This document shows positions 16,617 to 24,842 of a DNA stretch of 41,012 bases, one piece after another. The stretch comes from Anaeromonas gelatinilytica (GTDB taxonomy: Bacteria; Bacillota; Clostridia; Tissierellales; SIT17). The stretch lies in NCBI RefSeq assembly GCF_016820635.1, contig NZ_WSFU01000129.1:1-41012 (forward strand), given 5' to 3'. The first letter of the stretch is position 1. Every line of letters starts with the position of its first letter. The position numbers were made by a program, and so were the translations under genes. The notes beneath the pieces were generated by a model. That model was not told the DNA's origin and did not search any database. It saw nothing but the letters and a program-made list of their open reading frames with translations.

Positions 16617-17327
16617 TTAACCAAAAACAATTGCATAACATACTAAGACTGAGATGATACTGAAAAGTGAACCTATTAAGTAATATTCTGCAAAAGATGG
16701 GGACTTTAAAATTTTATTAAATCTTGCCACTGATTTAGCTGTAAAAACTAGTCCTATTGCTCCAAACTGATTATAATACAAAAAAACACTTATTAACAAT
16801 CGTTCTAAATTACCAATTATTGCTCCAGCACCATCAATAGTATTTCTTTCTTCCTCAAACTCTTCAGGAGCATATTTTTGAAATAAGATTTTAAAATTTA
16901 AGTTTACTGGTTTTATTATAATAATCAATAACAATAACCACTTTAATAATTCATCTGATATATTTATCCAATAATTTAATTTTTTACCAATAAATAACTC
17001 TCCAAGAATATATATAATTATAATATGAGATATTTGATAAATCATATAAAATTTAGTATCTATACTTCCAATAATTTCTTCTTTGAATTTTTTACTTTCT
17101 ATTAAATTTTTTAATGTATCTATAGTAATATGTAATATAGAATATATTATAATAAATTTTAAATATTTAAAATTCATTATAATTAAAATACTACTCCCAA
17201 TAAATAAATATATAATATGTTTCTTAAGACTTGTTTTATATTTTATATCTCTTGACTTAACATATATATACATATAATATTCTAAAATAAAATAAAAAAT
17301 ATATAAAACAATAGTAAACTTGTTTAT
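16617..17327 (-). CDS. DUF3307 (SatE-like) membrane protein, probable non-ATG start
   Basis: From the first ATG (17273) the protein has 218 residues, about six membrane segments, and the C-terminal DUF3307 signature: GAGAIIGNLERLLI, LVFTAKSVARFNKIL and SFAEYYLIGSLFS. The family N-terminus (a first helix, then a K...H helix) is missing from that form. The frame stays open upstream and supplies it: 18 more residues run from an ATA at 17327, eight nt after GGGAGG at the end of the upstream gene. The 17273 ATG has no ribosome site. I therefore extend the gene and treat the start codon as ATA or the later ATT. The upstream gene is SatD-like, the usual partner. Function unknown; Sat genes were named for acid tolerance in streptococci. 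Confidence 0.7.
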   Translation of the reverse strand: MNKFTIVLYIFYFILEYYMYIYVKSRDIKYKTSLKKHIIYLFIGSSILIIMNFKYLKFIIIYSILHITIDTLKNLIESKKFKEEIIGSIDTKFYMIYQISHIIIIYILGELFIGKKLNYWINISDELLKWLLLLIIIIKPVNLNFKILFQKYAPEEFEEERNTIDGAGAIIGNLERLLISVFLYYNQFGAIGLVFTAKSVARFNKILKSPSFAEYYLIGSLFSIISVLVCYAIVFG

Positions 17328-17328
17328 T

Positions 17329-17994
17329 TTAAACGCCTCCCATTCTTTTTATTTGTTCGGCTAAACTATTCCTACTTGATAAATATAACTTTATTCCACT
17401 AGATTTTACTCTTCTTGACATAGCCGATTCTGATATTTTCAATTTTTTTGCCAATCTTTTCTGCTCAAATTTCTCACTATAAATGTTACCATCTAAAAGA
17501 CTATGTAAAATTTCTTTTTGACTATCTGTCCAATTTTCTTTCATCCAATCCGTATATGCTAACAAATTATTCATAATTTCATCACTATTGCTTCCACTTA
17601 TAATAGCTATTTTACTATTTCCATAATAATTATTATCATGAATAATTTCAATAGCTTTTCTTGCATTCCAATAGGCTGGTCCATCTGCTCCTATACTTTT
17701 CTCAAAGTCTATACTTGTTTTTATAATACCAAATCCAATTCCATATCTAATTTTATTAGGATTCATTCTATAAGAGATAAAATCTAACATTTCAAAAATT
17801 TTTGAATTTGGTTTTATTAATACTTGAAATTCATCTCCCAATGTGATAATCCATTTAGATATAATATATTCTTTATAAAGTATATTTACCTCTTTTAATA
17901 CCTTTCTTAATCTTTCTTGAACTTCAAACCTATTTTCTATATTCCTTGAATCTATTAAATCAGCTATAATAGCTATTAAATTTTCATGTTTCAT
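17329..17994 (-). CDS. SatD-family protein with C-terminal helix-turn-helix
   Basis: About 221 residues. The N-terminal half (IAIIADLIDSRNIENR, then WIITLGDEFQVLI and RYGIGFGIIKTS) matches the SatD family and has a cyclase-like look around GDEF. The C-terminal part (about 165-221, EQKRLAKKLKISESAMSRRVKSSGI) is a helix-turn-helix, so the protein may sense a nucleotide-like ligand and bind DNA; the sensing role is inference. AAAGGA lies upstream of the ATG at 17994 (a TTG at 17997 is also possible). It is followed within 2 nt by the SatE-like gene. Two palindromes at 18052-18097 stand in its promoter and are natural candidates for autoregulation. Confidence 0.75.
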   Translation of the reverse strand: MKHENLIAIIADLIDSRNIENRFEVQERLRKVLKEVNILYKEYIISKWIITLGDEFQVLIKPNSKIFEMLDFISYRMNPNKIRYGIGFGIIKTSIDFEKSIGADGPAYWNARKAIEIIHDNNYYGNSKIAIISGSNSDEIMNNLLAYTDWMKENWTDSQKEILHSLLDGNIYSEKFEQKRLAKKLKISESAMSRRVKSSGIKLYLSSRNSLAEQIKRMGGV

Positions 17995-18051
17995 CAAATT
18001 AATCCTTTCTTATATTATATTTAATTTTATTATATCAGTTTTAATATAAAT

Positions 18052-18097
18052 TTGCATATAAATATGCAAGTTTTGATAATTGCATATTTATATGCAA
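18052..18097. promoter_or_regulatory. Twin 18-bp palindromes upstream of the SatD-like gene
   Basis: TTGCATATAAATATGCAA (18052-18069) and TTGCATATTTATATGCAA (18080-18097) are each palindromic, with 8-bp arms and a 2-bp centre, and each is the exact reverse complement of the other. Their centres are 28 bp apart. On the minus strand a TATAAT lies 17 bp beyond the near palindrome, so that palindrome would cover the -35 region. This fits repression by a dimeric helix-turn-helix protein, probably SatD itself or an unlinked SatR. Confidence 0.7.
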
Positions 18098-18133
18098 GTA
18101 TAATAATTTAAATCTATTCTAAATTTTTAAAAA

Positions 18134-18157
18134 AGCTGCCTCACTTTTGAGACAGCT
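18134..18157 (-). terminator. Terminator, minus-strand T-tract
   Basis: AGCTGCCTC (18134-18142) pairs with GAGACAGCT (18149-18157) with one mismatch. On the minus strand a run of seven or more T residues follows. It closes the short remnant region 18158-18330 or leftward transcripts from the acetyltransferase gene. Confidence 0.65.
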
Positions 18158-18229
18158 CATTTGAACTAATAATAAACTTATTATTTTCAATTACTAATAG
18201 TACTTCAGTATCTTTTATCAATTTTTTTA

Positions 18230-18319
18230 TTAACATATTAATTTATTTATAACGTCTTTTACTATCAAAAAATTTTGCTTTTCCTTTATAATGGCAAGTT
18301 TATCAGATGAATATCGGCA
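18230..18319 (-). pseudogene. Remnant of a paralogue of the 21219-22583 gene
   Basis: The minus strand reads CRYSSDKLAIIKEKQNF and 13 more residues to a TAA. The intact gene at 21219-22583 contains CRYSSDKLALVKKKVKSF at the matching place. At DNA level 24 bases (18293-18316) are identical to 21498-21521, followed by one mismatch and three more matches. No start codon and no other part of the protein is recognisable, so this is a gene fragment enclosed between two terminators. A 31-codon ORF continues after it but overlaps the terminator and is not called. Confidence 0.55.
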
Positions 18320-18330
18320 TCGGGTAGTAT

Positions 18331-18379
18331 AAATAAAACTCCTTCTCGGTTTAACTATTAATAAGAAGGAGTTTTATTT
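18331..18379. terminator. Strong bidirectional terminator after the acetyltransferase
   Basis: AAATAAAACTCCTTCT (18331-18346) pairs perfectly with 18364-18379. The A/T ends of the 16-bp stem give a T-tract in either direction. Confidence 0.75.
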
Positions 18380-18410
18380 CTCAATTAAGCATATATTTAT
18401 TTATACTATC

Positions 18411-18914
18411 TTACAGTATCTTCTCAAAAGCTAATCTCTCACTTTTATCCTCTAAATAAATTACTCCACAATACTTAAAACCATTCTTTTTAAGCATCCT
18501 TTGCATAGGTAAATTTTTTCTATGGGTATCTATTTTTATACTGTCTATTCCTTTATCTAAACATATTTTTTCAATATTGTTTATAATAATAGACGCTATT
18601 TCTTTTCCTTTATAATCATCATCAATAGCTAATCTATGAATAACTGCATATTGGTCATTACTAATCCATTTGCCATCATAAATATCTTTATAAGTTTTTT
18701 CTCCATCAAAAGAAATCGCCAAAGTAGCTATAACTTTATTAACATCTATTAGTACATATGCATATCCCTTTTTCAAATCATTCTTTATAATTTGAATACC
18801 GGGATAACCATTTTGCCATTGAGGAATCCCTTTTTCCCTTAAAAAATTTTGAGCTTTTTTAATAATGACCATTATATCATTAATATCAGATTCAACTGTT
18901 TTTCTAAATTCCAT
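18411..18914 (-). CDS. GNAT-family N-acetyltransferase
   Basis: A 167-residue single-domain GNAT protein. Landmarks are the N-terminal MEFRKTVESDINDIMVIIKKA, the acetyl-CoA binding region IHRLAIDDDYKGKEIASIIINNIE (about 98-122; the canonical Q/RxxGxG/A appears as DYKGKEIA), and the C-terminal KIDTHRKNLPMQRMLKKNGFKYCGVIYL, which is typical of this subgroup. The substrate is unknown; homologues act on small amines or protein N-termini. GGAG precedes the ATG. Monocistronic, with its own terminator. Confidence 0.85.
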   Translation of the reverse strand: MEFRKTVESDINDIMVIIKKAQNFLREKGIPQWQNGYPGIQIIKNDLKKGYAYVLIDVNKVIATLAISFDGEKTYKDIYDGKWISNDQYAVIHRLAIDDDYKGKEIASIIINNIEKICLDKGIDSIKIDTHRKNLPMQRMLKKNGFKYCGVIYLEDKSERLAFEKIL

Positions 18915-19055
18915 ATAAAACTCCTCTCTAGTCTTTTAATAAATTATATCATATCAAATAATATAACTTGTTTAAATTTTTAGATTTAATAAAATATATA
19001 ACTTTTATAAATATAAATCATATAATATCATAAAGTCTATGAAAGGAAGATAAAT

Positions 19056-19613
19056 ATGTATAGTGATTACAAATCATATAGATGCCCCTACTACTATGAT
19101 CCATATAATATAAATAATTATTATGGAATATATTCATATCCTTATTACTATAATATACCAAAAAATAACTCAGATTATTGGAATGAGCATATTAAATTAA
19201 ATGATTATGGCCCTGAGCCCTTTGTAGTTAATATTGAAGAAGTTACTAAAAAGAATAATAATTTCCGCACTGCTTTATGGACAGGAAAACATCTACAACT
19301 CACCCTAATGAGTATTGACATAGGTAGCGACATAGGATTAGAAATTCATCGTGATCTTGATCAATTTATACGTATTGAGCAAGGTCAAGGTCTAGTTCAA
19401 ATGGGTGATAAGAAGGATAAACTGAATTTCCAAAAAAAAGTATATGATGATTATGCAATATTTATTCCTGCTGGTAAATGGCATAATCTAATCAATACAG
19501 GCTATAAGCCTCTTAAATTATATTCTATTTATGCACCGCCTGAACATCCCCATGGTACAGTTCATAAAACTAAAGCAGATGCAGAAGCTGATAAAGAAAA
19601 TCATTGCTATTAA
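19056..19613 (+). CDS. Cupin-domain protein with Tyr-rich N-terminus
   Basis: A 185-residue protein. Residues 1-50 are very rich in Tyr, Asn and Pro (YRCPYYYDPYNINNYYG). The rest is a single cupin barrel with the metal-binding motif EIHRDLDQFIRIEQGQGLVQMG (about 98-119) and the second motif FIPAGKWHNLINTG (about 137-150), ending APPEHPHGTVHKT. Cupins of this type bind a metal and can be isomerases or structural proteins. The Tyr-rich leader is reminiscent of spore coat proteins, but that is only a suggestion. GAAAGGAAG lies upstream of the ATG. It is flanked by divergent and convergent minus-strand genes and ends in a perfect palindrome terminator. Confidence 0.8.
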   Translation: MYSDYKSYRCPYYYDPYNINNYYGIYSYPYYYNIPKNNSDYWNEHIKLNDYGPEPFVVNIEEVTKKNNNFRTALWTGKHLQLTLMSIDIGSDIGLEIHRDLDQFIRIEQGQGLVQMGDKKDKLNFQKKVYDDYAIFIPAGKWHNLINTGYKPLKLYSIYAPPEHPHGTVHKTKADAEADKENHCY

Positions 19614-19684
19614 TTGAAAAATTATAAAAAATATATACATTAATCTTCTATAATGAAATTTTAAAATTAATTGCATAAATATAG

Positions 19685-19708
19685 CGCCAATCTTTTAAAA
19701 GATTGGCG
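19685..19708. terminator. 24-bp palindromic terminator after the cupin gene
   Basis: CGCCAATCTTTT (19685-19696) and its exact complement (19697-19708) form a hairpin, with a T-rich run shortly after on the plus strand. It separates the cupin gene from the convergent CofE-like gene. Confidence 0.7.
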
Positions 19709-19788
19709 TTACAGATTTTTATTATTTTCACTGTCTACTTGACAGAGGTAAGCATGTTCATATACTTGTGCTTCTTCTTTAACTAATT

Positions 19789-20979
19789 TTATTTTGTATA
19801 ATTATCAAAATATCCTTGAACAAGTACTATAGGCGTTCCTTTATCTCCACTTCCCGACGTCAAATCACATAATGAACCAATTAAATCAGTTAAACGACGA
19901 GGAGTAGTGCCCTGAGAAACCATTTGTCCTACCAAATCATTATCTTTATTTCGAATATAATTAGAAATTGCTTTTTTAAGTTCTTCTCCTTTTAAATCTG
20001 CAAAATCATTATCAGCTAAGTATTTCAATTTAACTTCATTAGGTTGGCCTTCTAATCCTTCTGTATAGGCTGGAGATACAACTGGGTCTGCCAACTCCCA
20101 TATCTTACCAACTGGATCTTTAAATGCTCCATCACCATAAATCATAACTTCTACATGCTTCCCTGTTAATTCAAGAATTTTACTTTGAATCCTATCTACT
20201 ACAGGTTGACAATCTCTTGGAAATAATTTAACAGTTTCTTCTGTTGCTTTATTGCTCCCTAATAATCCATATTTTTCATTATAACCACTGCCATTTATTG
20301 AAAAAGTTAAAATATCATCAAGACTGTAAACTGTTTCTACACCATCGGATTTTAGTAAACGTTTTGTACGAATACGACTATGTATATCACAATTAAGAAC
20401 ATTATTTGTATATTGTAAAATCCCACGCGAATCATTAGCAAGTATTATTTCAACTTCACAACCTTCATTCTCAATTAATTCTTTATAATATTCAATATAA
20501 TCAACACCAGTAAATGTATGTTTATTATCTCCAAATAATTCTCTATATTTTTCTTCAGTTAGTACATCTACCCAAGGATTAATACCTTTTTCATCTAACA
20601 TATCAAAATCAACAAGATGATTTCCAACTTCATCAGATGGATAACTTAACATGAGTACCATCTTCTTTGCACCTTTTGCAATACCCTTAAGAACAATAGA
20701 AAAGCGATTACGACTTAAAATTGGAAAAATAACCCCAACTTTTTCCTCTCCAAATTTACTTTTAACATCAGTAGCAATTTCATCTACTGTTGCATAGTTA
20801 CCCTGCGCTCGAGCAACTACTGCTTCCGTAACAGCTATAACATCTCTATCATTAATATTAAAATTTCCATCTTTTGCTGCATCCAATACACTATTTACAA
20901 CTATTTCTACTATGTCATCTCCCCGACGTATAATAGGAGCACGAATCCCCCTTGACACAGTTCCAATCATTCTTTCCAT
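19789..20979 (-). CDS. CofE-like (F420-0:L-glutamate ligase family) protein
   Basis: About 396 residues. The N-terminal GTVSRGIRAPIIRRGDDIVEIV, NINDRDVIAVTEAVVARAQGNYAT and the C-terminal LTSGSGDKGTPIVLVQGY match the coenzyme F420-0:gamma-glutamyl ligase family, which in methanogens and actinobacteria joins glutamate to F420-0. No other F420 gene is nearby and Clostridia generally do not make F420, so the substrate here is probably different. The protein is also longer than archaeal CofE (about 250 residues). The ATG at 20979 is seven nt after AGGAG; the one at 20985 is too close to it. Upstream, on the same strand and about 240 bp away, lies the gene pair tentatively called DUF6179/DUF6323. 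Confidence 0.75.
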   Translation of the reverse strand: MERMIGTVSRGIRAPIIRRGDDIVEIVVNSVLDAAKDGNFNINDRDVIAVTEAVVARAQGNYATVDEIATDVKSKFGEEKVGVIFPILSRNRFSIVLKGIAKGAKKMVLMLSYPSDEVGNHLVDFDMLDEKGINPWVDVLTEEKYRELFGDNKHTFTGVDYIEYYKELIENEGCEVEIILANDSRGILQYTNNVLNCDIHSRIRTKRLLKSDGVETVYSLDDILTFSINGSGYNEKYGLLGSNKATEETVKLFPRDCQPVVDRIQSKILELTGKHVEVMIYGDGAFKDPVGKIWELADPVVSPAYTEGLEGQPNEVKLKYLADNDFADLKGEELKKAISNYIRNKDNDLVGQMVSQGTTPRRLTDLIGSLCDLTSGSGDKGTPIVLVQGYFDNYTK

Positions 20980-21218
20980 ATTCATTCTCCTTCTATAATA
21001 GATTTATAAACTAAAATTGAAAGGTTATAAGGTTATCATGAAAAATTATCCTACTTTACAATAAATAGTTCCAACTAAAATAATATCTTAGTAAAACCGA
21101 ATAATAAATATTATATCATTAATTTCGTTCATTGTCAGTAGAAGCTATTTAAAGTATCTTTTTATTTTAATAAAATCTAATCACTTATAATTCATTAGAT
21201 TTATCCGTTATTCAAATA

Positions 21219-22583
21219 TCATTCTTCAATGATATGATTTACCATCTGAGAAATCTGTTTTTGTCTACTTAATGTAAGTTGATCAATATATTTTTTTAAA
21301 CATAATCTTAACATCTGTTCAGATTCTGATAAATCTGTAGCTTCAACATTTGAATTAAAAGGATGTCTTTTAATCATTATAGCAACCTCAATATCTCTGA
21401 AATTATCGAAAATAGAAATAATTTCTTCTTCAGTCCATTGTACATCTAACAAAATATCTTCAAGATCATCAAAAGATTTTACTTTTTTCTTTACAAGGGC
21501 AAGTTTATCAGATGAATATCGACATATCGATAATTCATCAATTAATTTTCGGTAGTCATTATCATTCATCTTTACGCTAGCTCTAAAATGTACTTTAGGT
21601 TCTAATTTTGGATTAATCGGAGATATAAAAACTTTTTCAAGAGTTTTTGTTTTAAATGCAGAAAACATATCAGGTATTAATTTTGATAAACTCTGTTTAA
21701 TATATCTTTGAAGGCGAATACTTGTAATGTTTAACTCTTCAAAAATTTTCTCTGTAGCCTCTGTAATCTTCAATGTAAAAGTATAATCATCATATTTTGA
21801 AAACTCATTATATAAATACTGAATATCCATTTTTGAAATATTTAAATTGAAAATATTACAATTCGCAAGGGAACATCCTAATGCTGATATCAATACTTGT
21901 TCAAAAATATTAATCAATAAATCCTTATATCCTTCATCATATCCATAAAGCAAATTATGAATATTACCTGTAGCAAAATTTTTACAAAATTCATTTTCAT
22001 AATAAAGATTTTCAAGATATTTTTGAATAAATTCTACTCCTGCCAAATCATTAACAGGACCAAATAATTGATAATCAATAGACGCAGGACATTCATGAGC
22101 TTCATAATCTGGATCATATGATTTAAAGAATATTCCTATACCATTCTCACTCAATGTTGCATTGTAAGTATAATTAAAAGTCGTCAATTTATTTTTTTTA
22201 TTTAGCTTATACATATGTTTTGCAGTATGAAATTTAGCATTAATTATTTTTCTACCCTTTTTATACATATCAAAAATATTTACTTTCTTAAGCTCTTCCG
22301 CTGCACAATCTACATCTGGTAAAGATTTTAAATATAATCCTATTGTATAAAGATTGGATTTCATAATACTTTCAGCAACTTCTACTCTTATAGAACTACT
22401 TTCACCATTATTGTATCTTTCACTTTTATATGATAATAACTTAATACTTTGCATTTGAACATTTTCTACATCTGAATCATATAAAATACCACATTTATAT
22501 GCCTCTCTTAAAAGTGATGTGAAATAAAATTCTCCACTCAAATTATTGCTATCAACAATATGTGACTTTTCAATATTCCCCAT
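21219..22583 (-). CDS. Uncharacterised protein, tentatively DUF6179 family
   Basis: About 454 residues, soluble, with no signal peptide or membrane segment. I recognise it only as a clostridial conserved protein that occurs beside the smaller protein encoded upstream. Readable features are an N-terminal helical region (FYFTSLLREAYKCGILYDSD), the middle segment HECPASIDYQLFGPVNDLAGVEFIQKYLENLYYENEFC, and a C-terminal region containing CRYSSDKLALVKKK, ending KYIDQLTLSRQKQISQMVNHIIEE. The start at 22583 follows AGAGGG by six nt; the gene overlaps its upstream neighbour by 14 nt, so the pair is co-translated. A fragment of a second copy is present at 18230-18319. No function is proposed. Confidence 0.7.
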   Translation of the reverse strand: MGNIEKSHIVDSNNLSGEFYFTSLLREAYKCGILYDSDVENVQMQSIKLLSYKSERYNNGESSSIRVEVAESIMKSNLYTIGLYLKSLPDVDCAAEELKKVNIFDMYKKGRKIINAKFHTAKHMYKLNKKNKLTTFNYTYNATLSENGIGIFFKSYDPDYEAHECPASIDYQLFGPVNDLAGVEFIQKYLENLYYENEFCKNFATGNIHNLLYGYDEGYKDLLINIFEQVLISALGCSLANCNIFNLNISKMDIQYLYNEFSKYDDYTFTLKITEATEKIFEELNITSIRLQRYIKQSLSKLIPDMFSAFKTKTLEKVFISPINPKLEPKVHFRASVKMNDNDYRKLIDELSICRYSSDKLALVKKKVKSFDDLEDILLDVQWTEEEIISIFDNFRDIEVAIMIKRHPFNSNVEATDLSESEQMLRLCLKKYIDQLTLSRQKQISQMVNHIIEE

Positions 22584-23061
22584 CTTCATCCCTCTCATCA
22601 TGAATCTCATTCTCTAAACAATTCAGATCACATCCATATCTTAATCTACGAGCCATATTAGCGGCCTCTTTTCCCGAAAGTAATTCTAAAGATCCTTGAC
22701 ATTTGCTATCAAAACTATTCTTCATAAACTTTATCAACTCATCATCACTTACTAAATCAAGAGTTTCATTTTTATAAAAATAAAATATTTCAATAAGATC
22801 GTGAATAGTCTCAACATAGTTATGCTCTGAAATATAAGGAGAATCACAAAATTCTTTAATTATCTTATGGATAACACTTCCTTTAAATTCTATTCGTCCA
22901 TTACTTTTTAATGCCATATTACAAGTTTCCACTAATTTAACAGCATCCAAATGAGATAAAGTTAATCCAAATCTAATAGTATGATCATTACATTTCATAA
23001 TTTCTTCTACTGTTTGTTTTTGTATTCTTGATGAAAACATATTCATAATTTCAAATGACAT
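22570..23061 (-). CDS. Uncharacterised protein, tentatively DUF6323 family
   Basis: About 163 residues, predicted mainly helical and soluble. Readable features are VEEIMKCNDHTIRFGLTLSH near 17-36, DLIEIFYFYKNETLDLVSDDELIKFMK near the middle, and ELLSGKEAANMARRLRYGCD toward the end, followed by a very acidic tail. The start at 23061 is preceded by GGAGGTGATTG at good spacing. It is the first gene of a two-gene operon with the protein encoded at 21219-22583 (14-nt overlap). The tight coupling suggests a complex or a shared pathway. The family label is from memory of such gene pairs and should be treated as provisional. Confidence 0.65.
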   Translation of the reverse strand: MSFEIMNMFSSRIQKQTVEEIMKCNDHTIRFGLTLSHLDAVKLVETCNMALKSNGRIEFKGSVIHKIIKEFCDSPYISEHNYVETIHDLIEIFYFYKNETLDLVSDDELIKFMKNSFDSKCQGSLELLSGKEAANMARRLRYGCDLNCLENEIHDERDEDGEY

Positions 23062-23106
23062 TACAATCACCTCCAGATAAATAGTTTCTTAACCTTAAAA
23101 AAACTA

Positions 23107-23135
23107 TTGACATATCATATTAAATGTGTTATAAT
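23107..23135 (+). promoter_or_regulatory. Consensus sigma-A promoter facing an apparently gene-free stretch
   Basis: TTGACA (23107-23112), exactly 17 bp, and TATAAT (23130-23135) on the plus strand. No plus-strand gene follows: the next 300 bp hold only tiny ORFs and two hairpins (23235-23263 and 23374-23418), then convergent minus-strand genes. A small RNA starting near 23142 is possible. Confidence 0.55.
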
Positions 23136-23234
23136 TAATTAGATACTTTTATGTTTGATTTCATGCGGTAAACTTCATTATAACATTATTATGTGTAAAA
23201 ATCAATTGGAAATTTCTATCTATTTCCTTTAAAA

Positions 23235-23263
23235 ATTCCCTCAGTTTTTCAATCTGAGGGAAT
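23235..23263. terminator. Hairpin between the bgl operon and the DUF pair
   Basis: ATTCCCTCAG (23235-23244) pairs perfectly with 23254-23263. A five-T run follows on the minus strand only. On the plus strand it could close a transcript from the 23107 promoter only weakly. Confidence 0.55.
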
Positions 23264-23373
23264 ATAAAAACACTTCAATATTTACTTATAAATTACAATC
23301 TTTATATAATCTACTCCTTTATTTTTAATATTAATATAAATAAAATATTTCAAATTCTTAAATGCTTCGATTA

Positions 23374-23418
23374 GAATTTCAAAGGTTCTCAGCATAATAC
23401 TTAGAACCTTTGAAATTC
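23374..23418. terminator. 16-bp perfect stem after the beta-glucosidase gene
   Basis: GAATTTCAAAGGTTCT (23374-23389) pairs with 23403-23418 over a 13-nt loop. It is 25 bp beyond the glucosidase stop codon and probably ends the PTS operon, though no long T-tract follows on the minus strand. Confidence 0.6.
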
Positions 23419-23442
23419 TTCCTTTAATAAAAATGAATTATT

Positions 23443-24831
23443 TTAAAATCCATTATTATTAGCAATTTCTTTAAACCAATAAGCACTTTTCTTAAACGTC
23501 CTTTTTTTGGTATTAATATCTACTGAAACAAAGCCATAACGATTTTTATATGCATTAGTCCATGACCAATTATCCATAAACGTCCATAAATGATATCCTT
23601 TCACATTACATTCCTTTTCAATCGCTTTATGCAACCACTTTAAATGTTCTTTAATAAATTCTATCCGATAATCATCTTGAATATAGCTGTCTTTAATGAA
23701 CCTCTCTTCATTTTCAACACCCAATCCATTTTCAGAAACGAAGCTTTCAATATTACCGTAATTTTTCTTAAGATTTATCATAATATCATAAATCCCTTTT
23801 TCATATATTTCCCATCCTCTATAAGGATTCATTTTTCTACCTGGCATTTCATAATTATCAAAAAACCATTCTGGCATAAAGGGACTGTATGGATTAGGTA
23901 AATTTTCTTTTGCCTTAACTCTACGTGGTTGATAATAATTAACTCCCAAGAGATCAACAGTATTATTTTTAATTAATTCTAAGTCTTCTTTTTGTGTAAT
24001 TGGTAATTGTCCATACTTTTCTAAAATACAAATTAATTCTTGAGGATATTGTCCCAGAACAGCTGGATCAAGAAAGCTACGATTAAAAAATAAATCAGCA
24101 ATGTTAGCAGCCTCTAAATCAGCTGAATTTTGACTCCTTGGATAGGAAGGAGTTAAATTTAAAATTATCCCAATTTTACCTTTTTCAATATTAAAAGTCC
24201 GAAAACTTTCAACCGCCTTAACATGAGCAAGGATTGTATTATAAGCCACCTGAGCAGCTCTTTTAAAATCGACTACATTAGGATAATGAAAATTATATAA
24301 GTATCCTCCCTCCACTGGTACAATTGGTTCATTAAAAGTAAACCATGTTTTTACACGATCTCCAAATAAGCGAAAACATTCACTAGCATAAACCTTATAC
24401 GCTTCAACTACTTCTCTATTTTCCCATCCTCCTTCATTTTGCAGTTCCAAAGGCATGTCAAAATGAAAAAGATTTAAAATAGGTTCAATATCATTAGCTA
24501 ACAGTTGATCAATAACATTATTATAAAACTTTACAGCTTCGAGATTAATATTTCCACGTCCACCAGGAATTAAACGTGACCATGAAATGGAAAGTCTAAA
24601 AGAATTATGCCCAATTTCTTTCATTAATTTTATATCTTCTTCATATTTATGGTAAAAATCAGATGTAATTTCAGGTCCAATATTTTCAAAAAAACGATTT
24701 GATTCTATTGAATACCAATAATCCCAAATATTTTTACCTTTTCCTTCTTCATTTGCTGCACCTTCAATTTGTGTAGCTGATGTTGCACTTCCCCACCAGA
24801 ATCCTTCTGGAAATTTATATTGCAAATCCAT
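23443..24831 (-). CDS. Glycoside hydrolase family 1, 6-phospho-beta-glucosidase
   Basis: A 462-residue GH1 enzyme: N-terminal FPEGFWWGSATSATQIEGA, acid/base TFNEP with Glu168, nucleophile in VSENGLG, and the C-terminal GYHLWTFMDNWSWTNAYKNRYGFVSVD. Being in one operon with a cellobiose-type PTS, it most likely cleaves cellobiose-6-phosphate or a related phospho-beta-glucoside in the cytoplasm. The start is the ATG at 24831, seven nt after AGGAGG; a TTG one codon earlier is also in frame. Last gene of the operon IIB, IIC, IIA, GH1. Confidence 0.9.
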   Translation of the reverse strand: MDLQYKFPEGFWWGSATSATQIEGAANEEGKGKNIWDYWYSIESNRFFENIGPEITSDFYHKYEEDIKLMKEIGHNSFRLSISWSRLIPGGRGNINLEAVKFYNNVIDQLLANDIEPILNLFHFDMPLELQNEGGWENREVVEAYKVYASECFRLFGDRVKTWFTFNEPIVPVEGGYLYNFHYPNVVDFKRAAQVAYNTILAHVKAVESFRTFNIEKGKIGIILNLTPSYPRSQNSADLEAANIADLFFNRSFLDPAVLGQYPQELICILEKYGQLPITQKEDLELIKNNTVDLLGVNYYQPRRVKAKENLPNPYSPFMPEWFFDNYEMPGRKMNPYRGWEIYEKGIYDIMINLKKNYGNIESFVSENGLGVENEERFIKDSYIQDDYRIEFIKEHLKWLHKAIEKECNVKGYHLWTFMDNWSWTNAYKNRYGFVSVDINTKKRTFKKSAYWFKEIANNNGF

Positions 24832-24842
24832 CAAAAAACCTC

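Noticed and set aside
18158-18240. A 31-codon minus-strand ORF after the DUF6179-like shard
   Set aside because: Its end is inside a terminator stem and it has no ribosome site; probably part of the same decayed gene.
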